From NCBI RefSeq assembly GCF_943192935.1, contig NZ_CALPCI010000001.1:487394-551393 (forward strand): a stretch of DNA of 64,000 nucleotides. Reading direction: 5' to 3'. Of the stretch, positions 8,907-16,660 are shown piece after piece. The notes beneath the pieces were generated by a model. That model saw only the letters and a program-made list of their open reading frames with translations, did no database searches and was not told the origin of the DNA. The stretch is from Limosilactobacillus caecicola. GTDB lineage: Bacteria > Bacillota > Bacilli > Lactobacillales > Lactobacillaceae. The position numbers and the translations under genes were made by a program. Positions within the stretch are counted from its first letter, which is position 1. Each line of letters starts with the position of its first letter.

Positions 8907-10271
8907 ATGGATGAACAACAAGAACAAAAGTTATCACGCTCACTGAAAAGTCGTCATATTACGATGATTGCGATTGGTGGGGCCATTGGGACCGGACTTT
9001 TTCTGGGTTCCGGGAGTGCAATTAAAGCAGCAGGACCATCGATTATTTTGACGTACTTCATCGTGGGAATCTTTTGTTTTTTCATGATGCGAGCCCTAGG
9101 GGAACTGCTGCTTGCTGACACCAGTAAGCATTCATTTATTGATTCGGTCAAGGAATATTTGGGTGACCGAATGGAATTTATTGCTGGTTGGACGTATTGG
9201 TCGTGCTGGCTGAGTTTAGCGATGGCAGATTTAACGGCCACGGGGATTTATCTGAAATACTGGTTCCCAAACTTACCCCAATGGGTCGGGCCACTGGTGA
9301 TCATTGTGCTCTTGATGCTGGTGAACATGGTCAACGTTGGTCTCTTTGGGGAACTCGAAACGTGGTTCTCTACAATTAAGGTTCTTGCGATTGTGGCGCT
9401 GATTGTAGTGGGATTGGTAATGGTGATTTTTCATTCACCAACCAAAACTGGTCACGCCAGTTTAATGAACTTAGTGAACTATGGTGGAATTTTTCCGAAG
9501 GGCGCCCTGGGTTTTCTAATGTCCTTCCAAATGGTTGTCTTCGCCTTTGTCGGCATTGAAATGGTTGGCTTAACGGCCGGAGAAACTAAGAATCCGCAAA
9601 CGGATATTCCGAAGGCAATCAATACCTTACCAGTACGGATTGGTTTATTCTACATTGGGTCAATGCTTGCCATCATGGCAGTTTACCCATGGACAGATAT
9701 TAAAACGAGCTCGAGTCCCTTCGTACAAGTTTTTGCTGGGATTGGCATTACCGGGGCGGCCGGGATTCTAAACTTTGTGGTTTTAACCGCGGCAATGTCT
9801 GCCACCAATAGTGCCATTTTTTCAACCAGTCGATCACTGTATTCATTGGCTACTGGCGGGAATGCACCTGCCCGGTTTAAAAAGTTGAGCGCTAAAGCGG
9901 TGCCGAATCAAGCGTTGCAGTTCTCATCATTGATTTTATTGATTGTCGTCATTTTGAACTACATCATGCCAGCGGGAATTTTCGAACTGGTCTCTGGAGT
10001 CTCAACAATCAACTTTATCTTTGTCTGGCTGTTTATTCTGTGGTGTCACATTAAATATCGGCAAAAGCACCCTCATGGGGTGGCTGAATTTACGATGCCA
10101 GGTTTTCCGTTCACCGATTGGCTCACAATGATTTTCTTCGTCGCTGTCTTAGTGATCCTGTTGTTTATCCCATCGACCCGGCCGGCGTTGATTGTTTCAA
10201 TTTTATTTTTCGTTTGCCTTTTTGTAGCCTATTCCTTTGTTGAACGGCGGCAAAAAACTAACCAAAAATAG
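8907..10271 (+). CDS. amino acid permease, APC (AAT) family
   Basis: A twelve-helix amino acid importer of the AAT branch of the APC superfamily. The N-terminal signature SRHITMIAIGGAIGTGLFLGSG (about residues 15-36) contains the helix-1 GAIGTGL substrate loop, and FVGIEMVGLTAGE lies near residues 216-228. The start is ATG 8907, eight bases behind GGAG; length 454 aa is ordinary. The family takes up varied amino acids (serine, aromatic, basic), so sequence alone does not give the substrate. The preceding T-box suggests that it answers to tRNA-Trp charging and may import tryptophan or aromatic residues; this is an inference from the specifier. It is transcribed divergently from tyrS. Confidence 0.85.
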   Translation: MDEQQEQKLSRSLKSRHITMIAIGGAIGTGLFLGSGSAIKAAGPSIILTYFIVGIFCFFMMRALGELLLADTSKHSFIDSVKEYLGDRMEFIAGWTYWSCWLSLAMADLTATGIYLKYWFPNLPQWVGPLVIIVLLMLVNMVNVGLFGELETWFSTIKVLAIVALIVVGLVMVIFHSPTKTGHASLMNLVNYGGIFPKGALGFLMSFQMVVFAFVGIEMVGLTAGETKNPQTDIPKAINTLPVRIGLFYIGSMLAIMAVYPWTDIKTSSSPFVQVFAGIGITGAAGILNFVVLTAAMSATNSAIFSTSRSLYSLATGGNAPARFKKLSAKAVPNQALQFSSLILLIVVILNYIMPAGIFELVSGVSTINFIFVWLFILWCHIKYRQKHPHGVAEFTMPGFPFTDWLTMIFFVAVLVILLFIPSTRPALIVSILFFVCLFVAYSFVERRQKTNQK

Positions 10272-10302
10272 CGCTTCCATTGCTGCAATGACGGGAATCG
10301 GA

Positions 10303-10331
10303 TTGATTTTTAAAATAGAAAGAATTATAAT
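10303..10331 (+). promoter_or_regulatory. promoter of the 6S-like RNA
   Basis: TTGATT (10303-10308), a 17-base spacer and TATAAT (10326-10331). No gene follows it before a terminator at 10585, which points to a free-standing RNA. Confidence 0.65.
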
Positions 10332-10337
10332 TAGATT

Positions 10338-10585
10338 GTGGAAAGATCAGTACTGTTGCATGATAACAACCTGTAAAGAGCAGGTAATTCTCTATCCCCC
10401 CACATCATATCAACATAAATAAGGTTAAAGACTAGTTGTCGAATTACTATGAGGGATGTCCCTCTTACCAGCAGTAGTAAAGTTACTTAATTGATACACG
10501 TTAAAATTTGTCACATACAAGTACGCAACGGCAGATAGTCTTTCCTCCCTAAAAAGAGGCGGAGTTATCTCCAGCCTCTTTTTTT
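10338..10585 (+). ncRNA. ssrS: candidate 6S RNA (rod-shaped, own promoter and terminator)
   Basis: This stretch between the permease and the nucleoside transporter has a dedicated promoter and an intrinsic terminator (AGAGGC at 10555-10560 against GCCTCT at 10574-10579, T-run to 10585) but no credible ORF. Its two ends pair over about 200 bases: GGAAAGA (10340-10346) with TCTTTCC (10539-10545), then CTGTTGC (10353-10359) with GCAACGG (10525-10531), and TGATAACAA (from 10361) with TTTGTCA (10507-10513). A small ACCTG/CAGGT hairpin (10369-10385) lies on the 5' side of the open middle. A long bulged rod with a central bubble and about 210 bases is the layout of 6S RNA. No conserved primary sequence was confirmed, so another small RNA is possible. 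Confidence 0.5.
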
Positions 10586-10669
10586 ATTTACTCAAATTGT
10601 AGTAAAACGGTATACTTAGTATTTTTATACATATTTAGTGAATAAATGAGACAATTTTGTAAAATTATA

Positions 10670-10698
10670 TTTACACAATTGCAAACTTAATGTATAGT
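10670..10698 (+). promoter_or_regulatory. nucleoside transporter promoter
   Basis: TTTACA (10670-10675), a 17-base spacer and TATAGT (10693-10698). A 19-base imperfect palindrome at 10711-10729 (ATTACAAAA / TTTTGTGAT halves) just downstream of the start region may be an operator. Confidence 0.6.
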
Positions 10699-10779
10699 AT
10701 TGATACAGACTATTACAAAATTTTTGTGATAGAGCTCGTAGTTGCAATTATTTTCTGTTTGTAGAAAGGTGTTGGAAAA

Positions 10780-11979
10780 ATGTATCTTGCAATTAACATC
10801 CTTGGGTTAATTGTTTTCTTGTTTATTGGATTTTTATTCTCCAAAGACAAGAAAAACATTAACTGGAAGGCTGTTGCCATCATGGTGGTTATCAACATCA
10901 TCTTAGCAGCCTTCTTAATTGGTTCGCCGATTGGTCGGCGTGGTGTTCAGGCGGCCGCCGATGGATTCGTTTGGTTAGTGAATGCCTCAGCTAAGGGGAC
11001 TGTGTTCGCCCTTGGTGGTTGGTACGATGCCAAGAACCTGAACTTTATTTGTTCCGCTCTGATGCCAATTCTGATGGTTGTACCAATGTTCGATATCTTG
11101 ACCTACATTGGGGTCCTGCCATGGATTATCAAGTGGATTGGTCGTGGATTATCATTCATTACTGGTCAGCCAAAGTTTGAATCATTCTTTGCTGTTGAAA
11201 TGATGTTCTTAGGGAACACTGAAGTGTTAGCCGTTTCAGAATTACAATTGCAAAAGATGTCCAAGGCGCGGAACTTGACCATCGCCATGATGTCAATGTC
11301 TTGTATCACTGCCGCCATGGTTGGTTCTTACGTTGAAATGATGCCAGGTCGTTATATCTTAACTGCGATTCCGATTAACATCATCAACTCTTTGATCGCT
11401 ACTAGTATCATGAACCCAGTCAATGTTGATCCTGAAGATGACACGATCGTGACTGTCAATGACACTGACGAAAAGAAGGAACCATTCTTCAGCTTCTTGG
11501 GTGACTCCATCCTTGGCGCTGGTAAGTTGATCTTGATCATCATCGCCAACGTTGTTGCCTTCGTTGCTTTGGCAGCCTTGATCGACAAGATCTTGGGCCT
11601 GTTCTGGAAGCCGCTTTCACTTGAAAGTATCTTGGGTGTTATCATGTTCCCATTCTCCTGGTTGATGGGATTAAACGTGCACGATGCATGGATCCTTTCT
11701 CAAAACATGGGGATGAAGTTGATCACCAACGAATTCGTTGTGATGGGTAGCATGACTAACAAGATCGCGCACTTCGATCCCCACTTCCAAGCGGTTCTGA
11801 CGACGTTCGTGACATCATTTGCCAACTTTGGTACTTTAGGGATGATCATCGGGGCCTTCAAGGGCTTGGTTGACAAGGAAACTAACAACTACATTGCTCG
11901 TAACATTGGTTACCTGGTTCTTTCCGGGATCCTGGTTTCCTTACTTTCCGCAGCAATGGTTGGACTGTTCGTTTGGTAA
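10780..11979 (+). CDS. nupC: nucleoside permease, CNT (NupC) family
   Basis: Concentrative nucleoside transporter of 399 aa importing nucleosides by cation symport through the membrane. The N-terminal helices, the NTEVLAVSELQL stretch (about residues 147-158) and the GNTE-type motif are typical of NupC-family proteins. The start is ATG 10780 behind AAAGGTG. It precedes a nucleoside hydrolase by 80 bases with a terminator-like hairpin between, which makes a salvage pair: uptake followed by cleavage to base and ribose. The preferred nucleoside is not visible. Confidence 0.9.
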   Translation: MYLAINILGLIVFLFIGFLFSKDKKNINWKAVAIMVVINIILAAFLIGSPIGRRGVQAAADGFVWLVNASAKGTVFALGGWYDAKNLNFICSALMPILMVVPMFDILTYIGVLPWIIKWIGRGLSFITGQPKFESFFAVEMMFLGNTEVLAVSELQLQKMSKARNLTIAMMSMSCITAAMVGSYVEMMPGRYILTAIPINIINSLIATSIMNPVNVDPEDDTIVTVNDTDEKKEPFFSFLGDSILGAGKLILIIIANVVAFVALAALIDKILGLFWKPLSLESILGVIMFPFSWLMGLNVHDAWILSQNMGMKLITNEFVVMGSMTNKIAHFDPHFQAVLTTFVTSFANFGTLGMIIGAFKGLVDKETNNYIARNIGYLVLSGILVSLLSAAMVGLFVW

Positions 11980-11996
11980 TTTAATAATTTTTGATC

Positions 11997-12028
11997 TGGA
12001 GGCTGGCGGGAACGACAGCCTCCTTTTG
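11997..12028 (+). terminator. terminator or attenuator between the transporter and the hydrolase
   Basis: GGAGGCTG and CAGCCTCC form a stem with a roughly ten-base loop, followed by TTTT at about 12025-12028. It may allow partial readthrough into the hydrolase gene. Confidence 0.7.
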
Positions 12029-12059
12029 TAACTCGTGATTGGAACATGGAGGAAAATTA

Positions 12060-12980
12060 ATGACTACCAAGATTATTATGGATACTGATCCAGGAATTGA
12101 TGACGCAGCTGCATTAACGATGGCAATTAATAACCCTGACATCGATTTAAAGTTAGTGACTGCTGTTGCGGGGAACGTCAAGGTTGATAAAACGACTGCC
12201 AATGCATTAAAAATTATCCATTTCTTTGGCAAGGACAAAGAAATTCCGGTTGCAGCTGGGGCGGCAGAACCTCTGATTAAACCATTTGAAGACGCGGCCC
12301 GGATTCATGGTGAATCAGGAATGGAAGGCTACGACTTTGGCAATGATTACGGTCAACCAATTGCTAAATCAGCCGTTCAAGCCTTGCGTGATACGATCAT
12401 GGCTGAAGACGAGATTACCTTAGTACCAACTGGTTCTTACACGAACGTGGCTCTCCTTTTAAAGGAATACCCAGAAGTAAAGAGTCATATTAAGCGGATC
12501 GTAGCCATGGGTGGTTCACTTTCGGGTGGTAACATGACCAGCGTCGCTGAATTTAACGTCTTTACAGACCCAGACGCCGCCCGGATTATGTACGAATCAG
12601 GGATTCCAATTGTGATGGTTGGCCTCGATGTGACCTTAAAGGCCCTCTTGACGGATGAGAGTTTAAACCAACTCAAAGACATGAATGAAACTGGTAAGAT
12701 GTTGTATGGCTTGATTAGCCACTACAATGACGCTAGTGGTGGTGATCAAGGCCGCCCAATGCACGACGTCAACACGATTTTCTACCTCTTGCATCCAGAA
12801 GCATTCACGACCAAGGATCTTTGGATTGATGTTCAAACTAGCGGCCCCGCAATTGGTGCGACTGTTGGTGATATCCGTGGTGCTTACCACGATGGCAAGA
12901 CAAACGCTAAGGCATGTGTGGACATTGATGCCGACTTCTTTAACAAGTGGTTCTTGGAACAAGTTTCACAGATGAAATAA
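12060..12980 (+). CDS. inosine/uridine-preferring nucleoside hydrolase
   Basis: Cleaves the N-glycosidic bond of ribonucleosides to free base and ribose in the cytoplasm. The calcium-binding signature DTDPGIDDAAAL is at residues 8-19. Residues of the second metal and ribose site occur around VPTGSYTNVALL (about 123-134) and the EFNVFTDPDAARI stretch (about 166-178). The start is ATG 12060, seven bases behind GGAGG (12048-12052); length 306 aa is normal for the IunH/Rih family. An earlier TTG in frame (12039) has no ribosome site. It is the likely partner of the upstream nucleoside permease. Confidence 0.92.
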   Translation: MTTKIIMDTDPGIDDAAALTMAINNPDIDLKLVTAVAGNVKVDKTTANALKIIHFFGKDKEIPVAAGAAEPLIKPFEDAARIHGESGMEGYDFGNDYGQPIAKSAVQALRDTIMAEDEITLVPTGSYTNVALLLKEYPEVKSHIKRIVAMGGSLSGGNMTSVAEFNVFTDPDAARIMYESGIPIVMVGLDVTLKALLTDESLNQLKDMNETGKMLYGLISHYNDASGGDQGRPMHDVNTIFYLLHPEAFTTKDLWIDVQTSGPAIGATVGDIRGAYHDGKTNAKACVDIDADFFNKWFLEQVSQMK

Positions 12981-13001
12981 AAGTTTACTAAATCATTGAT
13001 T

Positions 13002-13035
13002 AGGCTCCCGTGACGGTTGAAACGGGGGCCTTTTT
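13002..13035 (+). terminator. terminator after nucleoside hydrolase
   Basis: GGCTCCCGT pairs with ACGGGGGCC (one G-T pair), followed by TTTTT. Confidence 0.8.
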
Positions 13036-13055
13036 AAGGTAAAGTAAAAAGGTAA

Positions 13056-13079
13056 CGTGAAACAATTTTGTGTTTCACG
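13056..13079. promoter_or_regulatory. mirrored parS half-sites ahead of rsmG
   Basis: CGTGAAACA (13056-13064) and TGTTTCACG (13071-13079) are exact halves of the ParB target TGTTTCACGTGAAACA. They face away from each other over six bases and form an inverted repeat just upstream of the rsmG ribosome site (13081-13086). Neither half is completed to a full parS: the right-hand site scores 12 of 16. Confidence 0.5.
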
Positions 13080-13093
13080 GAAAGGACGGTAGT

Positions 13094-13822
13094 ATGACTC
13101 CAGAAGAATTTCGCCAGGCATTGGCAACGCATGATATCCAATTAACAGACCAGCAAATGGCGCAGTTTGCCCAATATTATCAATCACTCATTGCCACTAA
13201 CCGGGTGGTGAATTTGACCCGGATTACGGATGAAGAGGAAGTGTACCTGAAGCACTTTTATGATTCGATTACGGGGGCCTTGGCATTGCCGGAATTACGG
13301 GATACAGAATTGACAATTGCGGATATTGGTGCGGGGGCTGGCTTTCCTTCACTACCATTAAAGATCGCCTTTCCCCAAGTAAAAGTCACGATCGTGGATT
13401 CACTGAATAAGCGAATTAATTTCTTAAAAGACCTGGTTGACCAATTAGGTCTGAGTGGGGTGACCTTAGTTCATGGTCGGGCCGAAGATTTTAGTAAAAA
13501 GGGCAGTCCTAATCGTGCCCATTTTGATGTCGTAACTGCCCGGGCAGTCGCCCGGTTGACGGTACTAAGCGAGTTCTGTCTTCCAGCCGTCAAACGTGAT
13601 GGTGTCTTTTTAGCTTATAAAGCGCAAGCTGCCAATGACGAAATTACTGCAGCACAGGCCGCGTTGAAAAAGCTTGGCGGCCAAGTACGGAATGTTTATC
13701 AGCTTGAATTACCGACCGAACCGGAACCGGAAGACCGCAATTTAGTAATTATCGACAAGGTTACGGATACACCGGCCCAATACCCACGGCGGGCTGGCGT
13801 ACCGGCTAAAAAGCCACTTTAA
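13094..13822 (+). CDS. rsmG: 16S rRNA (guanine-N7) methyltransferase RsmG (GidB)
   Basis: SAM-dependent enzyme methylating G527 (E. coli numbering) of 16S rRNA. The SAM-binding motif ADIGAGAGFPSLPLKI is near residues 75-90 and a VTARAVARL stretch near residues 145-153. The start is ATG 13094, seven bases behind AAAGGA; length 242 aa fits the family. It heads a block with noc, parA and parB, a gene order common near the origin in Firmicutes. The mirrored parS halves lie directly before it. Confidence 0.95.
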   Translation: MTPEEFRQALATHDIQLTDQQMAQFAQYYQSLIATNRVVNLTRITDEEEVYLKHFYDSITGALALPELRDTELTIADIGAGAGFPSLPLKIAFPQVKVTIVDSLNKRINFLKDLVDQLGLSGVTLVHGRAEDFSKKGSPNRAHFDVVTARAVARLTVLSEFCLPAVKRDGVFLAYKAQAANDEITAAQAALKKLGGQVRNVYQLELPTEPEPEDRNLVIIDKVTDTPAQYPRRAGVPAKKPL

Positions 13823-13842
13823 ATAGAAGAGGGAGAATTAGT

Positions 13843-14760
13843 ATGGCATTTTCACTATTTGGGATGGGGAAAAACCATCATGAAGCAAAGAATCAGGTTG
13901 TTGAAATTCCACTGGACCAAATCGAACCAAACCGGTACCAACCGCGGCAGGTTTTTGATAAAGAAGGTATTCAAGAACTCGCGGAAACCATTCAAGCCCA
14001 CGGGCTTTTGCAACCGATCATCTTACGCGAATACGAACCGGCTAAGTATGAAATTATTGCTGGTGAGCGGCGGTACCGGGCAATGAAGTTGTTGGACTGG
14101 GCCAAGGCCCCGGCCATCGTTGAAAAAATGAATGATCATGAGACTGCTTCGTTAGCTCTGATCGAAAATTTGCAACGGTCTGAATTAAGCTCGGTCGAAG
14201 AAGCCCAGGCTTATCAAAAATTAATGGAGCTCAATAATCTAACCCAGGCTAAATTAGCCAAGGGCATGGGCAAGAGCCAGTCGGCGGTTGCCAATAAGCT
14301 CCGGCTCTTAAAATTAATTGTTCCAGTCCAAAACGCCATTTTAGATGGTTTAATCACCGAACGGCATGGTCGGGCCTTACTGAGTCTGAATGACGACCAA
14401 CAACGCAACATGTTAATGCGGATTGTGAATGAAAAATTGAACGTTCGCCAAACTGAAGATGAGGTCGCGCGTTTACAAGGCAAACCGTTACCATCAGAAA
14501 TTGAGGCGCAAAAAGAACAAGAACGCCTGGCCAACGAAGATAACGTGAAAATTGCTAATCCTGCCAAACATAAGACGACCAAAAAGAAGGCAGCAAAGAA
14601 GGCGCCAGCACCGAAAATTAAGGTGAGCGATCCCCGGATTGCGATGAATACGATTAAGCAATCGGTCAAGATGATTAAGGATAGCGGGCTAAAAGCCGAA
14701 TTGTCAGAGCAGGACCTCAAGAATTCCTATAAGATCACGATTAAAATCCCCAAGAAATAA
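13843..14760 (+). CDS. noc: nucleoid occlusion protein Noc
   Basis: A ParB-family CTPase that binds Noc sites and spreads over the chromosome at the membrane to keep division off the nucleoid. The N-terminus (MAFSLFGMGK) can form a short amphipathic membrane helix. The CTP-binding GERRYRAMK motif lies near residues 69-77. The helix-turn-helix reads GKSQSAVANKLRLLKL (about 145-160), with the Q and K positions of Noc rather than Spo0J. The C-terminal end IAMNTIKQS...IKIPKK matches the Noc dimer domain; length 305 aa. It comes before parA and a second ParB-type gene, which is the classic noc-parA-parB order. A Noc-binding sequence is present about 5 kb downstream at 19881-19894. Confidence 0.92.
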   Translation: MAFSLFGMGKNHHEAKNQVVEIPLDQIEPNRYQPRQVFDKEGIQELAETIQAHGLLQPIILREYEPAKYEIIAGERRYRAMKLLDWAKAPAIVEKMNDHETASLALIENLQRSELSSVEEAQAYQKLMELNNLTQAKLAKGMGKSQSAVANKLRLLKLIVPVQNAILDGLITERHGRALLSLNDDQQRNMLMRIVNEKLNVRQTEDEVARLQGKPLPSEIEAQKEQERLANEDNVKIANPAKHKTTKKKAAKKAPAPKIKVSDPRIAMNTIKQSVKMIKDSGLKAELSEQDLKNSYKITIKIPKK

Positions 14761-14777
14761 CGAAAGGAGTTGAGCAA

Positions 14778-15548
14778 ATGGGAACAGTAATTGCCTTAGC
14801 CAACCAAAAGGGGGGCGTTGGTAAAACGACGACGAGCGTCAACCTAGGTGCCTGCCTGGCCGATGCCGGCAAACGAGTGCTCTTGATTGACCTCGACCCG
14901 CAAGGGAATGCCACTAGCGGGTTGGGAATCGACAAAAAGAAGATTGAGCAAAGCGTTTATGATGTCCTGATTAATGATGTTCCATTAAAGGATGTGATTC
15001 AGCATAGCAGTCATGAAGGACTCGATATTGCGCCAACGACGATTGAACTTTCGGGAGCGGAAGTTGAATTAACCTCGATGATGGCCCGGGAAACTCGGCT
15101 TAAAGACGGTTTTGCGGATGTGCAAGATGTATATGACTACATTTTGATTGATTGTCCTCCGTCATTAGGTTTACTGACGATCAACGCCTTCACGGCTGCC
15201 AACTCCATTTTGATCCCAGTGCAAAGCGAATATTACGCATTGGAAGGGCTAAGCCAATTGATGAACACGATTCAACTCGTTCGCAAACATTTCAATAAAT
15301 CGTTGAAGATTGAGGGCGTTTTGTTAACGATGTTTGATCGGCGAACTAATCTGGGTCAAGAAGTGAACGCGGAAGTAAAGAAGTTCTTTGGCTCCCAAGT
15401 CTATGAAACGGTCATTCCACGGAACGTGCGCTTGTCAGAAGCGCCGAGCCATGGCCTGGCAATCATTGATTATGATCGGCGCTCGACCGGTGCAAAGGTC
15501 TACCAACAATTAGCAAAGGAAGTGCTGGCAGCTCATGGCGAAGAATAA
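14778..15548 (+). CDS. parA: chromosome partitioning ATPase ParA (Soj)
   Basis: A 256-residue Walker-type ATPase that drives origin segregation and, in Bacillus, modulates DnaA. The deviant Walker A motif KGGVGKTT is at residues 11-18 and the Walker B region reads YILIDCPPSLG near residues 121-131. The start is ATG 14778 with AAAGGAG upstream. Its last 14 bases overlap the start of parB, indicating translational coupling. Confidence 0.95.
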   Translation: MGTVIALANQKGGVGKTTTSVNLGACLADAGKRVLLIDLDPQGNATSGLGIDKKKIEQSVYDVLINDVPLKDVIQHSSHEGLDIAPTTIELSGAEVELTSMMARETRLKDGFADVQDVYDYILIDCPPSLGLLTINAFTAANSILIPVQSEYYALEGLSQLMNTIQLVRKHFNKSLKIEGVLLTMFDRRTNLGQEVNAEVKKFFGSQVYETVIPRNVRLSEAPSHGLAIIDYDRRSTGAKVYQQLAKEVLAAHGEE

Positions 15549-16425
15549 GAAAATGGGCCTTGGGCGGGGAATTGAAGCCCTGTTTGAGGAAAATAATTTA
15601 GAAGAAACACAAAGTGGCGAAAACGTTGTTGACGTTGAGCTGACGGCCATTCGTCCTAACCCTTACCAGCCTCGGCGAATTTTTGACCAAGCGGCCTTAA
15701 AAGAACTGGCAAAGTCGATTCAAGAATCGGGAGTTTTTCAACCAATTATTCTTCGACAACCCGATCCCAACATCGAACGATACGAGATTATTGCTGGAGA
15801 ACGCCGTTTTCGGGCCTCCAAATTAGCTCATCAAGAGACGATCCCAGCAATTATTCGCGACTTTGATGATGAGCGGATGATGGAAGTGGCCGTTTTAGAA
15901 AACCTCCAACGGGAGGATTTAACGCCACTGGAAGAAGCGCAGGCTTATCAAACTCTGATGGATAAACTGTCATTGACCCAAGCACAGGTTGCTGCACGAC
16001 TCGGTAAAAGTCGTCCGTATATTGCGAATTATTTGCGGCTCCTGGGCCTTCCGGAAATCGTTAAAAAATCACTGCAATCTGGTGAATTATCAATGGGTCA
16101 AGCCCGGACATTGTTATCCCTCAATGATAAGGACAAAGTCGCTGCGGTCGCTCGGCGGGCAGTTAAAGATAAGTTGACGGTCCGCCAACTAGAAGAGTTG
16201 GTGGCAAAGATGAATAAAGATCAGGGACGTGCGAAGAAGAAAAAGCCGATTCGGCGAAAGTCACCATACCTTCGAGAAGCTGAAAACGAGTTACAAAGTA
16301 AGTTTGGCACCAAGGTGGCAGTAGCACCGGCGGCGAAGAAGAATACTGGAAAAATTGAAATTCCGTATACTTCTAACGAAGACCTGACCAGGATTCTCGA
16401 AATTTTGGGCATTTCTTTTGATTAA
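15535..16425 (+). CDS. parB: chromosome partitioning protein ParB (Spo0J)
   Basis: A CTP-dependent DNA clamp loading at parS sites; partner of ParA. The N-terminus KKMGLGRGIEALF holds the ParA-stimulating segment. GERRFRASK (about residues 85-93) is the CTP-binding motif, and GKSRPYIANYLRLLGLP (about 157-173) is the recognition helix, of Spo0J type and distinct from the upstream Noc. Length 296 aa. The gene overlaps parA and is followed closely by a DUF951 gene and ychF. Confidence 0.95.
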   Translation: MAKNKKMGLGRGIEALFEENNLEETQSGENVVDVELTAIRPNPYQPRRIFDQAALKELAKSIQESGVFQPIILRQPDPNIERYEIIAGERRFRASKLAHQETIPAIIRDFDDERMMEVAVLENLQREDLTPLEEAQAYQTLMDKLSLTQAQVAARLGKSRPYIANYLRLLGLPEIVKKSLQSGELSMGQARTLLSLNDKDKVAAVARRAVKDKLTVRQLEELVAKMNKDQGRAKKKKPIRRKSPYLREAENELQSKFGTKVAVAPAAKKNTGKIEIPYTSNEDLTRILEILGISFD

Positions 16426-16442
16426 GCAAAGGAGTGATCATG

Positions 16443-16640
16443 ATGCAAGATTACGCATTGAACGATATTGTGATGATGAAAAAACCACACCCGTGTGGAA
16501 CTAACCGGTGGCAAATTATCCGGATTGGTGCTGATATCAAAATCCAATGCACTGGTTGTGGCCATATTGTGATGATGAGCCGTTATAACTTTGACAAGCG
16601 AATGAAAAAAGTGCTTGAAAAAGCAGATCAAGAAAATTAA
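16443..16640 (+). CDS. DUF951 small protein
   Basis: A 65-residue protein of the DUF951 family, conserved beside parB and ychF in Firmicutes; its role is unknown. The family signature VMMKKPHPCGTNRW is near residues 10-23, and a CTGCGH motif near residues 37-42 together with the earlier cysteine suggests metal binding. I choose ATG 16443, eight bases behind AAAGGAG; an ATG directly before it (16440) is closer than usual. Confidence 0.85.
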   Translation: MQDYALNDIVMMKKPHPCGTNRWQIIRIGADIKIQCTGCGHIVMMSRYNFDKRMKKVLEKADQEN

Positions 16641-16660
16641 AAAAGGAACGTGAAGATAAA

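Noticed and set aside
8720..8914. 64-residue open frame ahead of the amino acid permease
   Set aside because: It reads straight through the T-box core and terminator stem; no ribosome site supports its start.
10237..10422. 61-residue frame after the permease and a 62-residue minus-strand frame at 10713-10901
   Set aside because: Both lack ribosome sites; one overlaps the 6S-like RNA, the other the promoter and start of the nucleoside transporter.
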